The position numbers were made by a program, and so were the translations under genes. A DNA stretch of 64,000 nt from Arcicella aurantiaca. Its GTDB lineage: Bacteria; Bacteroidota; Bacteroidia; Cytophagales; Spirosomataceae. How positions within the stretch are numbered: the first letter of the stretch is position 1; the number at the start of each line of letters is the position of its first letter. The notes under the pieces were generated by a model, which was given only the letters and a program-made list of their open reading frames with translations, was not told the origin of the DNA and did no database searches. Below are positions 9,560 to 18,282 of this stretch, one piece after another. The DNA lies in assembly GCF_003148625.1 (NCBI RefSeq), contig NZ_QGGO01000025.1, positions 23,661 through 87,660 of the forward strand, in the 5' to 3' direction.

Positions 9560-10627
9560 ATGACAACCGTTCAGAACCATATTAAAGAACTTCTTTTTGA
9601 GCAAGACTGTGTAGTGATTCCAGACTTTGGTGGATTTGTAACCAACTTTGATTGTGCTAAAGTTGACCTTACTAATCGTTTTTTTACACCTCCTCAAAAA
9701 TGGCTTGCTTTTAATTCGTTATTGAAAAATGACGATGGTTTGTTGTCAAATTATATTGCTACTCAAGAAGGAATTTCTCGTGAGCAAGCTACCCAAAAAG
9801 TGAGAGCTTTTGTAGAAGAGACAAAAAGATACATCAGTTACGATAAAAATTACACAATTGAAGGTTTAGGGACTTTCAGTCAGAACGAAGAAAGTAAGAT
9901 TCAATTTCAGCCAAAAACTTCCAATAATTTTTTTAGTGAAAGTTTTGGAATGGAAACCGTTTTCTTGAAAAAGTTAGATGCTTCAAATCAAGAATTACAA
10001 GTTGTTCATACGCCACCAGTTGCTTCAAATACAACAATTCAGCAAGTTTTTGCCTCGAAAGACAGAGAACCAATGGCTGAAGTCATGGAAGATGAAGCGG
10101 TGAATGCCAAGAGAAAAGGTAAATTTAGTAGAGTTTTGCCTGCAATTTATGGTTTATTTGGAACGGCAATTTTAGTTTCTGCTCTTTATCTGTATGATAA
10201 TCCAAAGGCAAATTTGAGCTCATTAAATCCTTTTCAATCTCAAAGTATTGTAAAAGTAGAGGCTAAACCCGTTGTACAGAAAACAGAAGTAGTTGCTCCC
10301 AATATTGATGCGACTATCAAAGCAAAACCTTTTGAAGGAACAGAAGTTACTCCAGAGCCAGTTATCGAAACTAAGAAAACAATAATTGAATCTGAAAAAC
10401 GTTTTTTTGTTATTACAGGAAGTTTTGGAAGTAAGAAAAATGCACAAAAACTTTTAAATGCTTTAAAAAATAAAGGTTTTGAAGATGCAAAATTGATTTT
10501 CCCAAAACATAGTGAAAAATTAATAAAAGTTTCTGCGGGTGGTTTTGCAAATGAATTCGAAGCTGAATCTGAAGCTCTTAAAGTGAACAACGCTACAAGT
10601 CAATCAACTTGGATTTACAAGAAATAG
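9560..10627 (+). CDS. HU-like (CCDC81-type) and SPOR domain membrane protein
   Basis: A 355-residue protein. The N-terminal 150 residues fit the tandem prokaryotic HU-like domains related to CCDC81: VQNHIKELLFEQDCVVIPDFGGFV in the first, and a second copy around FVEETKRYISYDKNYTIEGLGTF. One membrane helix lies at about 194-212 (YGLFGTAILVSALYLYD), then a linker, then a C-terminal SPOR domain (about 278-353; FFVITGSFGSKKNAQKLL) that would bind denuded peptidoglycan glycans at the septum. This domain order is known in Bacteroidota, where it suggests a link between cytoplasmic binding and cell-wall position. It is 41 bases after the barrel gene. Confidence 0.88.
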   Translation: MTTVQNHIKELLFEQDCVVIPDFGGFVTNFDCAKVDLTNRFFTPPQKWLAFNSLLKNDDGLLSNYIATQEGISREQATQKVRAFVEETKRYISYDKNYTIEGLGTFSQNEESKIQFQPKTSNNFFSESFGMETVFLKKLDASNQELQVVHTPPVASNTTIQQVFASKDREPMAEVMEDEAVNAKRKGKFSRVLPAIYGLFGTAILVSALYLYDNPKANLSSLNPFQSQSIVKVEAKPVVQKTEVVAPNIDATIKAKPFEGTEVTPEPVIETKKTIIESEKRFFVITGSFGSKKNAQKLLNALKNKGFEDAKLIFPKHSEKLIKVSAGGFANEFEAESEALKVNNATSQSTWIYKK

Positions 10628-10666
10628 CTTTTGTGTTGGCAACTCTAATTGAAAATCCTTATTTCT

Positions 10667-11632
10667 ATGAATCATCATAATTTAGAAGCCGAAGAAAGTA
10701 AAAATAGACAGATTGCCTTTTTTACAACCTTTACTTTCAATGCAGTCATGTTGTTCCTATTTTGGTATATTACGATTTGGACAGCTACTGAAAATAAAAA
10801 AGAAGAATTAGTAGGAGGTGGCGGTTTTATCGTGAATTTTGGAACTGATAAAAAAGGAAGCGGTAATGTATTTACAAAAAACCATGCAAGTCCTCTGAAA
10901 AATGAAGTAGATTCAAAAGCTGCTGAAACGAAGGAAATCAAAAAGGTAGTTAATAAACCCGTAGTAGTTCCAGAAGTTGTCAAAGCAAAACCCGTAAAAC
11001 CAAAGCCTGTAAAAGAAACACCAGTTGTAGCAAGTAAGGTAAAAAGTCCAGTAGTAGTAAAAGAAACTCCTCCTGCAAAAGTTACCCCAAAACCATCGGC
11101 TAAACCTGTTGAAGCTCCTCCTGTTGCAAAACCTGCTCCAGAACCCAAAGTGAATTCAGATGGATTGTTTCCTACTAAAAAAGGCAAATCAAATTCAAAC
11201 GGAACAACAGGCTCAAATCCTAATCCCGGTGGTGCTGCTGACGGAACAGGTGGAGGAAAAGGAAATCAAGGACAACCAGATGGAAATGTAGTAAAAGGTG
11301 GTACTTATGAAAAAAGACCTGTTGGAGATGGAAATGGTGGAACAGGTGGAACAAATGGCGGAGGAAGTTCATTGAGTATGACAGGTTGGACTTGGACAAG
11401 TAAGCCTGCTGTTAATGATGATTCTGACGAAACAGGAATCATTAGATTTAGAATAAAAGTTGATGCCGATGGAGATGTAGTTGATGTTCAACAAATAGAA
11501 AGTACAGTCAGTCCTGCGGTAGCACAACAATATAAAAGAGCCGTACAAAGAACAAAGTTTAAACCAACTTCTGGTGGAGACAAACCTGATATTTCAACAG
11601 GAACGGTTAGTTTTAGATTGAACCCAAGATAA
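10667..11632 (+). CDS. TonB-like energy transducer protein
   Basis: I take the ATG at 10667 as the start (a TTG at 10649 is in frame but less likely), giving 321 residues. One N-terminal membrane helix (about 19-42, AFFTTFTFNAVMLFLFWYI) is followed by a long periplasmic stretch rich in Lys, Pro and Val, then a Gly/Asn-rich spacer, and a C-terminal TonB domain (IIRFRIKVDADGDVVDVQQIE... VQRTKFKP). TonB proteins pass proton-motive energy from ExbBD to outer-membrane receptors. It follows the HU-SPOR gene closely and may serve the barrel protein upstream; ExbB and ExbD are not in the window. Confidence 0.85.
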   Translation: MNHHNLEAEESKNRQIAFFTTFTFNAVMLFLFWYITIWTATENKKEELVGGGGFIVNFGTDKKGSGNVFTKNHASPLKNEVDSKAAETKEIKKVVNKPVVVPEVVKAKPVKPKPVKETPVVASKVKSPVVVKETPPAKVTPKPSAKPVEAPPVAKPAPEPKVNSDGLFPTKKGKSNSNGTTGSNPNPGGAADGTGGGKGNQGQPDGNVVKGGTYEKRPVGDGNGGTGGTNGGGSSLSMTGWTWTSKPAVNDDSDETGIIRFRIKVDADGDVVDVQQIESTVSPAVAQQYKRAVQRTKFKPTSGGDKPDISTGTVSFRLNPR

Positions 11633-11642
11633 AACAAAAAGG

Positions 11643-11774
11643 GTTTGTTACAAGACAAACGATAGCCCACAGATGAAACGGATTATACTGATTTTCGCTG
11701 ATTTTTCTTTATTTCATCTCTGTGTAAATCTATAAAATCAGTACAATTTGTGGTCTAAATTTGTCTGAGACAAA
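11643..11774. repeat. Interspersed MITE-like repeat, copy A
   Basis: About 130 bases that match, in inverted orientation, the sequence at 24900-25057. Shared blocks include GATAGCCCACAGATGAAACG, GATTTTCGCTGATTTTTC and TGTGGTCTAAATTT. Both ends carry short palindromes of the form TTTGTC...GACAAA (TTTGTCTGAGACAAA at the right end). It is not coding. Confidence 0.8.
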
Positions 11775-11780
11775 TAGTGA

Positions 11781-11820
11781 TAATAAAAAAGGCAAATCGA
11801 AAGATTTGCCTTTTTTATTA
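11781..11820. terminator. Bidirectional terminator, 18-bp stem with GAAA loop
   Basis: TAATAAAAAAGGCAAATC at 11781-11798 pairs perfectly with 11803-11820 around a GAAA tetraloop. It lies between the convergent TonB-like and dnaB genes and offers a U-tract in both directions. Confidence 0.9.
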
Positions 11821-11855
11821 TCTTCATTCGCTTTTCGCTTAGTATTAACCAATCA

Positions 11856-13472
11856 CTAAAACGGTACATCTTGATTTGGTGCTGTACTGCCAAATGGGTT
11901 TTGTTGAGGAGGAGGCGGTAAATTATTAATTCTACTTCCCATTGTTTTTGCTCCACTTTCAAAGGTATTTGCAGTATCTTCAACCTGAGCAAAAGATTGT
12001 AGAGCATCACCACCATAACCACCTCCACTATAATCGGTAGAATCTAAATCGCAATATTTTGTGTATTTACCGATAAATCTTAATTGAACAGTATCTAAAG
12101 ACCCCGCACGGTTTTTGGCAAGTATTAACTCTCCCATACCTGTTACTGAATTTCCTGCTTCGTCTTGGGTAATACCATAATATTCTGGACGGTAAATAAA
12201 CATTACCATATCGGCATCCTGCTCAATAGACCCCGATTCACGTAAATCGGAAAGCTGAGGTTTTTTATCTCCACCACGAGTTTCAACCGCACGGCTCAAC
12301 TGTGAAAGTGCAATTACAGGAACATCTAATTCCTTCGCTAATTGCTTTAATGAACGTGAAATATTCGCAATTTCTTGTTCACGGTTACCAGAACCTTTTC
12401 CGCCCGAATCTCCTGACATCAATTGAAGATAGTCAATCACAATCATTTGTACATCGTGTTGTGCTTTCAAACGTCTTGCTTTTGCTCTTAATTCTAAGAT
12501 AGAAAGGGCAGGAGTATCATCAATAAAGATAGGAGCATTGGTCAATCTACCGATTTTTGCGTGCAACTGAGCCCATTCGTGCGGTAGTAAATTCCCTTTT
12601 CTTAATTTTTCAGACTCCAATTCAGCTTCAGCAGAAATCAAACGATTTACCAACTGAACTGATGACATCTCAAGAGAAAAGAAAGCTACGGCTTGTCCGT
12701 GGTCAACGGCAGCATTTCTACAAGCCGAAAGAATCATCGCAGTTTTACCCATACCCGGACGAGCCGCAATAATGATTAATTCTGTTTTTTGGAAACCTGA
12801 AGTTACTCTATCTAAAGCGGTAAAACCCGTTGGAACACCTGTTAGACCTTCTTTTTGGTTTTTCTTAGATTCTAATTCAACTAAAGCCGCACGCATAATT
12901 TGCCCCATGTCGGCATAATTTTTACGGATGTTCGCTTCTGAAATTCTAAATAATTCTTGTTCAATTTTATCCAAAAGCATGAAAACATCAGTAGTGTCTT
13001 CATAAGCCATTTTTTGGATTTCGGCAGAAACATGAATAAGTTGTCTTTTTAGGGCGTGTTCAACCACAATACGTGCGTGAAACTCAATATTGGCAGCCGA
13101 ATTCACTCTTTGTGTAAGTTCAGCTAAATATTGAATACCGCCAGCCATCTCAAGCTCACCTGTTGTAACTAATTGATTTTTAACTGTTAAAAGGTCAATT
13201 GGTTCTGAATTAGCAAAAAGCTGAGTAATAGCCCCATAGATTCTTTGGTGGGCTTCTTTATAAAATGATTCAACTTTAAGAATATCAATGACATCAGTTA
13301 AGGCATCACGTTCCAACATCAATGCACCCAAAACTGCTTCCTCTAAATCAGTTGCTTGAGGGGGAATTTTTCCTAAACCTGTGTCAAGCCAACGATTTTG
13401 AGCAGTTATGCGTCCACCTGCATAAGTACCATTTTTTTTGAAGTTATTATTATTTTGATTTGCTTGTTCCAT
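11856..13472 (-). CDS. dnaB: Replicative DNA helicase DnaB
   Basis: A 538-residue hexameric replicative helicase. Residues about 35-135 are the DnaB N-terminal domain (PPQATDLEEAVLGALMLERDAL). The RecA-like C-terminal domain has Walker A ARPGMGKTA, the IVIDYLQLM Walker B strand, and SDLRESGSIEQDAD with the arginine finger region. It unwinds DNA ahead of the replication fork and recruits primase. No intein is present. The tail is long and ends in NQDVPF, resembling the C-terminal tip of SSB. The ATG at 13472 is preceded by a good promoter at 13516-13547. Single gene. Confidence 0.97.
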   Translation of the reverse strand: MEQANQNNNNFKKNGTYAGGRITAQNRWLDTGLGKIPPQATDLEEAVLGALMLERDALTDVIDILKVESFYKEAHQRIYGAITQLFANSEPIDLLTVKNQLVTTGELEMAGGIQYLAELTQRVNSAANIEFHARIVVEHALKRQLIHVSAEIQKMAYEDTTDVFMLLDKIEQELFRISEANIRKNYADMGQIMRAALVELESKKNQKEGLTGVPTGFTALDRVTSGFQKTELIIIAARPGMGKTAMILSACRNAAVDHGQAVAFFSLEMSSVQLVNRLISAEAELESEKLRKGNLLPHEWAQLHAKIGRLTNAPIFIDDTPALSILELRAKARRLKAQHDVQMIVIDYLQLMSGDSGGKGSGNREQEIANISRSLKQLAKELDVPVIALSQLSRAVETRGGDKKPQLSDLRESGSIEQDADMVMFIYRPEYYGITQDEAGNSVTGMGELILAKNRAGSLDTVQLRFIGKYTKYCDLDSTDYSGGGYGGDALQSFAQVEDTANTFESGAKTMGSRINNLPPPPQQNPFGSTAPNQDVPF

Positions 13473-13515
13473 TGAAGATAGCTTACACTCAGAAGCAGTT
13501 TTTTATACAATTTTA

Positions 13516-13547
13516 CAAAAATAAATTCAGATTTCCGATTGGACAAA
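13516..13547 (-). promoter_or_regulatory. Bacteroidota-type promoter for dnaB
   Basis: Read on the minus strand: TTTG (13547-13544), a 20-base spacer, then TATTTTTG (13523-13516), which fits the -33/-7 consensus TTTG...TAnnTTTG. It lies 44 bases before the dnaB start codon. Confidence 0.72.
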
Positions 13548-13735
13548 TTTTCATTTCAAGCTAATTCACTGAATTTCAAAACAAAAGCAATAAGGAATAT
13601 TTTTATCTTGTATTTCTAAAACAATACAACTCTTTTTTTAGTAGATTTATAAATTGAATAAATTCATTTTGAATGATATAAAATGATAGATTTATTCGTT
13701 TTAAATAAAAACCAATTGTTTGCTATTAAATACAA

Positions 13736-14734
13736 TTGCTCCAACTATTAAAAGACCAAATTTTGACAGAAAAAATTATAACCTTAGAAGACGTTGAGTT
13801 AGTCGGCTTTCTTGGCGTAGAAAACAGCAATATTAAAGAAGTTGCTGCCGCATTTCCACAAAGTAAAATTATTTCAAGAGGAAACGAAATTACGATTAGA
13901 GGCTCATTGCCAGAAATCGTCAGAATAAATGAAATTCTTGATTCTTTAGTTCAGCATTTTCAAAAATATGGTAAAATAACTACTGAGCAAGTACGTTCTT
14001 ATTTAACTCTCGAAAAACACCCAGAAGAAGAACCTCAAGTACATTTAAAAGAAGAGGAAGATGTTTTGTTGTACGGTACAAAGGGTGTTGTAATTAAAGT
14101 TAAAACGCCAAATCAACAAAAAATGGTTGAAGCGGCTGCCAAAAACGATATTGTTTTTGCAATCGGACCAGCAGGAACAGGTAAAACTTATACAGCGGTT
14201 GCCATTGCCGTAAAAGCTCTTAAAAATAAGGAAGTTAAGAAGATAATAATTACCCGACCAGCCGTAGAAGCAGGCGAAAATTTAGGGTTTTTACCGGGAG
14301 ATTTAAAGGAAAAAATTGACCCGTATTTACGTCCAATTTATGATGCTTTGGATGATATGATTCAACCCGAAAAACTTAAATATTTTATTGAAAATCGTGT
14401 TATTGAAATTGCTCCTTTAGCGTATATGCGTGGTAGAACTTTGAATAATGCGTTTATTTTATTGGATGAAGCCCAAAATACGACGCCAATGCAGATGAAA
14501 ATGTTTTTGACTCGTATGGGAATTCAGTCTAAAGTAATTATTACGGGTGATAAAACGCAAATAGATTTACCGACGAAGGTTAAATCGGGCTTGGCAGAGG
14601 CAAACCGTATTTTAGACGGTATTAAAGGAATTGCATTTGTTGAATTAGATGGAAAAGATGTGGTTCGTCACCGTTTAGTACGGGATATTATTATGGCTTA
14701 TGAAAAATCAGAAGCTGAAAAAGCTGCTCATTGA
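13736..14734 (+). CDS. phoH: PhoH family ATPase
   Basis: A PhoH-like P-loop protein of up to 332 residues. The C-terminal two thirds is the ATPase: Walker A GPAGTGKTYTA, a conserved TRPAVEAGENLGFLPGD block, and Walker B ILLDEAQN. An N-terminal KH-like segment precedes it. In bacteria PhoH-type proteins are linked to RNA metabolism and ribosome maturation; the exact reaction is unclear. No ATG is available near the start: the frame opens after a stop at 13727-13729, and the candidates are TTG at 13736 or TTG at 13763, the latter giving MTEKIITLEDVEL, as many relatives begin. The start is therefore uncertain by 9 residues. Confidence 0.9.
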   Translation: MLQLLKDQILTEKIITLEDVELVGFLGVENSNIKEVAAAFPQSKIISRGNEITIRGSLPEIVRINEILDSLVQHFQKYGKITTEQVRSYLTLEKHPEEEPQVHLKEEEDVLLYGTKGVVIKVKTPNQQKMVEAAAKNDIVFAIGPAGTGKTYTAVAIAVKALKNKEVKKIIITRPAVEAGENLGFLPGDLKEKIDPYLRPIYDALDDMIQPEKLKYFIENRVIEIAPLAYMRGRTLNNAFILLDEAQNTTPMQMKMFLTRMGIQSKVIITGDKTQIDLPTKVKSGLAEANRILDGIKGIAFVELDGKDVVRHRLVRDIIMAYEKSEAEKAAH

Positions 14735-14770
14735 TTAATTGATTTTTAAACTTCGGAGTATATTGGAATT

Positions 14771-16054
14771 ATGAAAAAAATATTTGTACTGATTTTTCTT
14801 TTTGTCGCAACATTTAGTTTTGCTCAAGAACGTTGTGGATTCGGCTTGAATGAAAAAAATAAGGCTAAAAATCCAGTTTGGTTAAGACAAAAAGCTGAAT
14901 TTGAATTTCAGTTAAGAGAACGTCAGAAAGAAGAAAAAAACGCTAATTCACGTATTCAGGCAAAGGTTTATAAAATTCCTGTGGTTGTTCATGTTATTCA
15001 TAACAACTCAGCATCTGTAATTGGTGGAGCAAATAATGTTAATATTTCAGACCAACAAATCAATTCTCAGATTCAAGTGCTAAATGATGATTATAGAAGA
15101 AAGTCAGGCACAAATGGATATAATACAAATCCCGTTGGTGCTGATATGGAAATTGAGTTTGTTTTGGCTACAACCGACCCTAATGGAAATCCTTCAACGG
15201 GTATAACACGAACTTATACTACTCAGCAAAGTTTTGATTTATTTACTGAAAATCAGAGTATAGCAAATTTAATTCATTGGAATTATGAACGTTATCTGAA
15301 TATTTGGGTGGTGAGAAGCAACGGCAGAACAATTGGTTATTCAGCTTTTCCTTATGATAGTCAATTACAAGGTTTAGAAGCTACTGCCAGTGATATTGCA
15401 GGTCAGAATATTTTTGACGGTGTTATTATTGATTATCGAAATTTTGGAACTTGTTGTGGTACATTAAGTCAGACTTATAATTTAGGAAGAACAACTACCC
15501 ATGAAGTTGGGCATTGGTTAGGTTTATTGCATACAACCGCCGATGAACCTTGTGGAAATGATTTTTGCGATGACACGCCACAGATTGAAGCCTTGAATTT
15601 GAATACGACCTGTGTGTCTGTTAGTTCAACTTGTAACGGTGTAAAACGTACCAATATGATTGAAAACTATATGGATTATTCTCCAGACCGTTGCATGAAT
15701 ATTTTTACTAATGACCAAAAAACTCGTACAAGATTAGCCTTAGAGTTAAGTTTAAAAAGAAAAAGATTATTAGCAAGTTTAGAAACACTCGCCGAAACAA
15801 ATAACTTAACGATAAATGTTGAGCCGAATCCTTCCAAAAATAACTCATTTATAAAAACACAATTCACAGGGCAAAAAGATGTTAGTATAGTCGTTTATGA
15901 TTTTTTAGGAACGCTGATTTATCAAGAGAGTTTTGCTAATCAAAAAAGTAATTTCTTCTCAATTAAAAATGATTATCTAAAAAGTGGCGAGTACATTGTT
16001 AAAGTATTAGCAGGTTCGGAAATAGCTACTCAAAAAATTGTCGTTCAAAAATAA
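14771..16054 (+). CDS. Secreted M43 (pappalysin/cytophagalysin-like) zinc protease with T9SS tail
   Basis: A 427-residue secreted metalloprotease. Residues 1-18 are a signal peptide ending FSFAQ. The catalytic domain carries HEVGHWLGLLH, with zinc ligands H244, H248 and H254 and catalytic E245, and the later YMDYSPDRCMNIFT segment that holds the Met-turn. Several cysteines suggest disulfides. The last 75 residues (NVEPNPSKN... GEYIVKVLAGSEIATQKIVVQK) form a type A C-terminal domain for type IX secretion, so the protease should be exported across the outer membrane. It stands alone with its own terminator at 16060. Confidence 0.93.
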   Translation: MKKIFVLIFLFVATFSFAQERCGFGLNEKNKAKNPVWLRQKAEFEFQLRERQKEEKNANSRIQAKVYKIPVVVHVIHNNSASVIGGANNVNISDQQINSQIQVLNDDYRRKSGTNGYNTNPVGADMEIEFVLATTDPNGNPSTGITRTYTTQQSFDLFTENQSIANLIHWNYERYLNIWVVRSNGRTIGYSAFPYDSQLQGLEATASDIAGQNIFDGVIIDYRNFGTCCGTLSQTYNLGRTTTHEVGHWLGLLHTTADEPCGNDFCDDTPQIEALNLNTTCVSVSSTCNGVKRTNMIENYMDYSPDRCMNIFTNDQKTRTRLALELSLKRKRLLASLETLAETNNLTINVEPNPSKNNSFIKTQFTGQKDVSIVVYDFLGTLIYQESFANQKSNFFSIKNDYLKSGEYIVKVLAGSEIATQKIVVQK

Positions 16055-16059
16055 AATTC

Positions 16060-16093
16060 AAACTGCTTCTAATAAATGGAAGCAGTTTTTTTA
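16060..16093 (+). terminator. Terminator of the M43 protease gene
   Basis: AAACTGCTTC (16060-16069) pairs with GAAGCAGTTT (16079-16088), followed by a T-run. It starts 5 bases after the protease stop codon. Confidence 0.88.
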
Positions 16094-16178
16094 TGTCTAA
16101 TTTGATAATAATGTCTCTTTTGAGAAACAAAGTTTTTCTGACACGTGTTATCTTATTACAACAAATCCTTTTACAAAC

Positions 16179-16811
16179 ATGGAAAAAGTAGATAAAATTA
16201 AACATTCCTACATTGAGTTCTTTTTGGAAAACGGAACTGCACCTGCCTCAATTTTTTCATTTACAAAAAAGCTGAAAATGAAAGAAATAGAGTTTTATGA
16301 CTATTTTAATTCATTTGAGCTTTTAGAAAGTGATATTTGGCTTGGTTTTTTTAAGGAGACAATATCCAAAATTGAAGCTGATTCTGTTTATGGAACTTAT
16401 AGCGTTCGTGAGAAACTTTTAGCCTTTTATTATACTTGGATTGAAGTCTTGAAAGAAAATAGGAGTTATGTCTCGCAAACATGGAAACTTATTGATAAAA
16501 GAAAGTTGAAAACGCCTGTTTTTATGACAGATTTAAAAGTTGCTTTCAAGGAATATACTCGTGATTTAGTGATGGAAGGAAAAGAAAGCAGAGAAGTTCA
16601 GCCACGTAAATATTTAGATGAACGTTATCCTGATGCCTTTTGGCTTCAATTTTTAATAGTACTTGATTTTTGGGTTAAAGATAAATCAAAAGGTTTTGAA
16701 CAGACCGATGCCATGATTGAGAAATCTGTAAATACTTCATTTGATTTAATTAGTTCGTCAGCACTTGATTCAGTGATTGATTTTGCCAAATTTATGTATC
16801 AAAATAGATAA
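16179..16811 (+). CDS. TetR/AcrR-family regulator-like protein
   Basis: A 210-residue protein. The N-terminal 50 residues resemble a TetR helix-turn-helix (IKHSYIEFFLENGTAPASIFSFTKKLKMKEIEFYDYF), where the KLKMKEIEFYDYF part takes the place of the recognition helix. The remainder is all-helical, as in TetR ligand domains. The HTH is weak, so DNA binding is an inference. It is followed 83 bases later by an ABC1/UbiB-family kinase gene on the same strand, and the two seem to be a functional pair. Confidence 0.7.
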   Translation: MEKVDKIKHSYIEFFLENGTAPASIFSFTKKLKMKEIEFYDYFNSFELLESDIWLGFFKETISKIEADSVYGTYSVREKLLAFYYTWIEVLKENRSYVSQTWKLIDKRKLKTPVFMTDLKVAFKEYTRDLVMEGKESREVQPRKYLDERYPDAFWLQFLIVLDFWVKDKSKGFEQTDAMIEKSVNTSFDLISSSALDSVIDFAKFMYQNR

Positions 16812-16818
16812 AAGTAGC

Positions 16819-16876
16819 TGTTAGTTTTTGGGTATTAGAATTTATTTTTCCATACGCCAATACTCTAAAACTAACA
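16819..16876. repeat. Imperfect 18-bp inverted repeat between TetR-like and ABC1 kinase genes
   Basis: TGTTAGTTTTTGGGTATT (16819-16836) is matched by AATACTCTAAAACTAACA (16859-16876) with two mismatches. It sits in the 83-base gap before the kinase gene. It could be an attenuator or an intergenic repeat; it has no U-tract on the plus strand. Confidence 0.55.
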
Positions 16877-16894
16877 CCTTTTTCAAATAAAGTA

Positions 16895-18214
16895 ATGAAA
16901 GAACAAAACTCGATACCTACTTCAAAAGTAGCCAGAGCTACTCAATTTGTTAAAACTGGAGTCAAAATTGGTGGTAATTATTTGAAATATAACGTTAAAA
17001 AAATAATTGATTCAGAAACTACAAAAGATGAATTACACCAAGACAATGCTTCCGATATTTATTCTTCATTAAGTGAAATGAAAGGTTCGGCCTTGAAAGT
17101 TACTCAGATGTTGAGCATGGATAAAGGAATGTTACCAAGAGCCTATCGTGAAAAATTTGCGATGTCTCAATATTCTGCTCCTCCACTTTCTGGACCTTTG
17201 GTTGTTAAGACTTTTAAAAAGTATTTTGGAAAATCGCCCCAAGAAATGTTTGATACTTTTGGTATGAATGCCGCTAATGCTGCTTCAATCGGACAGGTTC
17301 ATAAAGCCACAAAAGATGGAAAAGAATTTGCCGTTAAAGTTCAATATCCGGGAGTGTCAGAAAGTATTGGAAGTGATTTAAAAATGATTCGTCCGATTGC
17401 CATTGCTATGTTTGGGCTAAATGACAAAGATGTGGATAGATACATGGGAGAAGTGGCAGAGAAATTGATTGAAGAAACGGATTATAATCTTGAATTGAAG
17501 CGTTCTGTCGAAATCTCAGAAGCTTGCTCTCATATTAAAGGTTTGTTTTTCCCTAAATATTATCCCGAATTTTCTTGCGATAAAATTCTAACGATGGACT
17601 GGTTGGAAGGACTACATCTAAACGAGTTCTTAAATACAAATCCTTCGCAGGAGGTACGAAACAGTATTGGTCAGTTGCTATGGGACTTTTATGATTTTCA
17701 AATTCATACGCTCAAACAAGTTCATGCAGACCCACACCCAGGCAATTTCTTGATGCGTCAAGATGGGACGTTAGGCGTTATTGATTTTGGATGTATAAAA
17801 GTAATTCCAGCATTTTTTTACGATAATTATTTTGCCTTAATCAATTTTGATACTTTAGAAGACCACGAAAGAACCGTTGAGATTTTCAAAACCTTAGATT
17901 TTATCACTGCCGTTGATTCTGAACAAGAAGCTGAATTTTTTACAAAACTTTTCAAAGAAATGATTTATTTGTTAGGCAAACCTTTCGCAACTGACGAATT
18001 TGATTTTGCCGATGATAATTATTTTGAAAGTGTTTATCAGTACGCAGAAAAATTACAGAATTTAGATGAACTGAAAAATGCTAAAGTAGCCAGAGGTTCT
18101 CAGCATGGGCTTTATATCAATAGAACATATTTTGGTTTATATTCAATTTTAAATGAATTGAGAGCAAAAGTTGTAACAACTCGCCCAGAATGGCTTTGTG
18201 CCGTTGGAGCATAA
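16895..18214 (+). CDS. ABC1/UbiB (AarF) family atypical kinase
   Basis: A 439-residue ABC1/UbiB kinase-like protein. Visible motifs are the family KxGQ-like region (LKVTQMLSMDKGMLPRAYREKF), NAASIGQVHKA as the alanine-rich nucleotide loop, FAVKVQYPGV with the catalytic lysine, VHADPHPGNFLM as the catalytic loop, and VIDFGCIKV as the metal-binding DFG. Family members support quinone synthesis or membrane lipid homeostasis, probably through ATPase activity. The organism makes menaquinone (menD lies downstream). The gene probably forms a unit with the TetR-like gene just upstream. Confidence 0.92.
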   Translation: MKEQNSIPTSKVARATQFVKTGVKIGGNYLKYNVKKIIDSETTKDELHQDNASDIYSSLSEMKGSALKVTQMLSMDKGMLPRAYREKFAMSQYSAPPLSGPLVVKTFKKYFGKSPQEMFDTFGMNAANAASIGQVHKATKDGKEFAVKVQYPGVSESIGSDLKMIRPIAIAMFGLNDKDVDRYMGEVAEKLIEETDYNLELKRSVEISEACSHIKGLFFPKYYPEFSCDKILTMDWLEGLHLNEFLNTNPSQEVRNSIGQLLWDFYDFQIHTLKQVHADPHPGNFLMRQDGTLGVIDFGCIKVIPAFFYDNYFALINFDTLEDHERTVEIFKTLDFITAVDSEQEAEFFTKLFKEMIYLLGKPFATDEFDFADDNYFESVYQYAEKLQNLDELKNAKVARGSQHGLYINRTYFGLYSILNELRAKVVTTRPEWLCAVGA

Positions 18215-18215
18215 A

Positions 18216-18262
18216 AAACAATAACGTCGGCGTGATTCAAAATTTCGCCGACGTTATTGTTT
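18216..18262. terminator. Bidirectional terminator, 17-bp stem
   Basis: 18216-18232 and 18246-18262 are perfect reverse complements (core AACGTCGGCG) with A/T-rich outer ends. It lies between the convergent ABC1 kinase and DUF3127 genes. Confidence 0.88.
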
Positions 18263-18282
18263 ACTAAGTCTTAAAACCTATT

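Noticed and set aside
10675..11187. 170-codon minus-strand frame rich in Thr, Gly and Phe
   Set aside because: It is the reverse of the Pro/Lys/Val-rich part of the TonB-like gene, where low-complexity coding keeps the opposite strand open.
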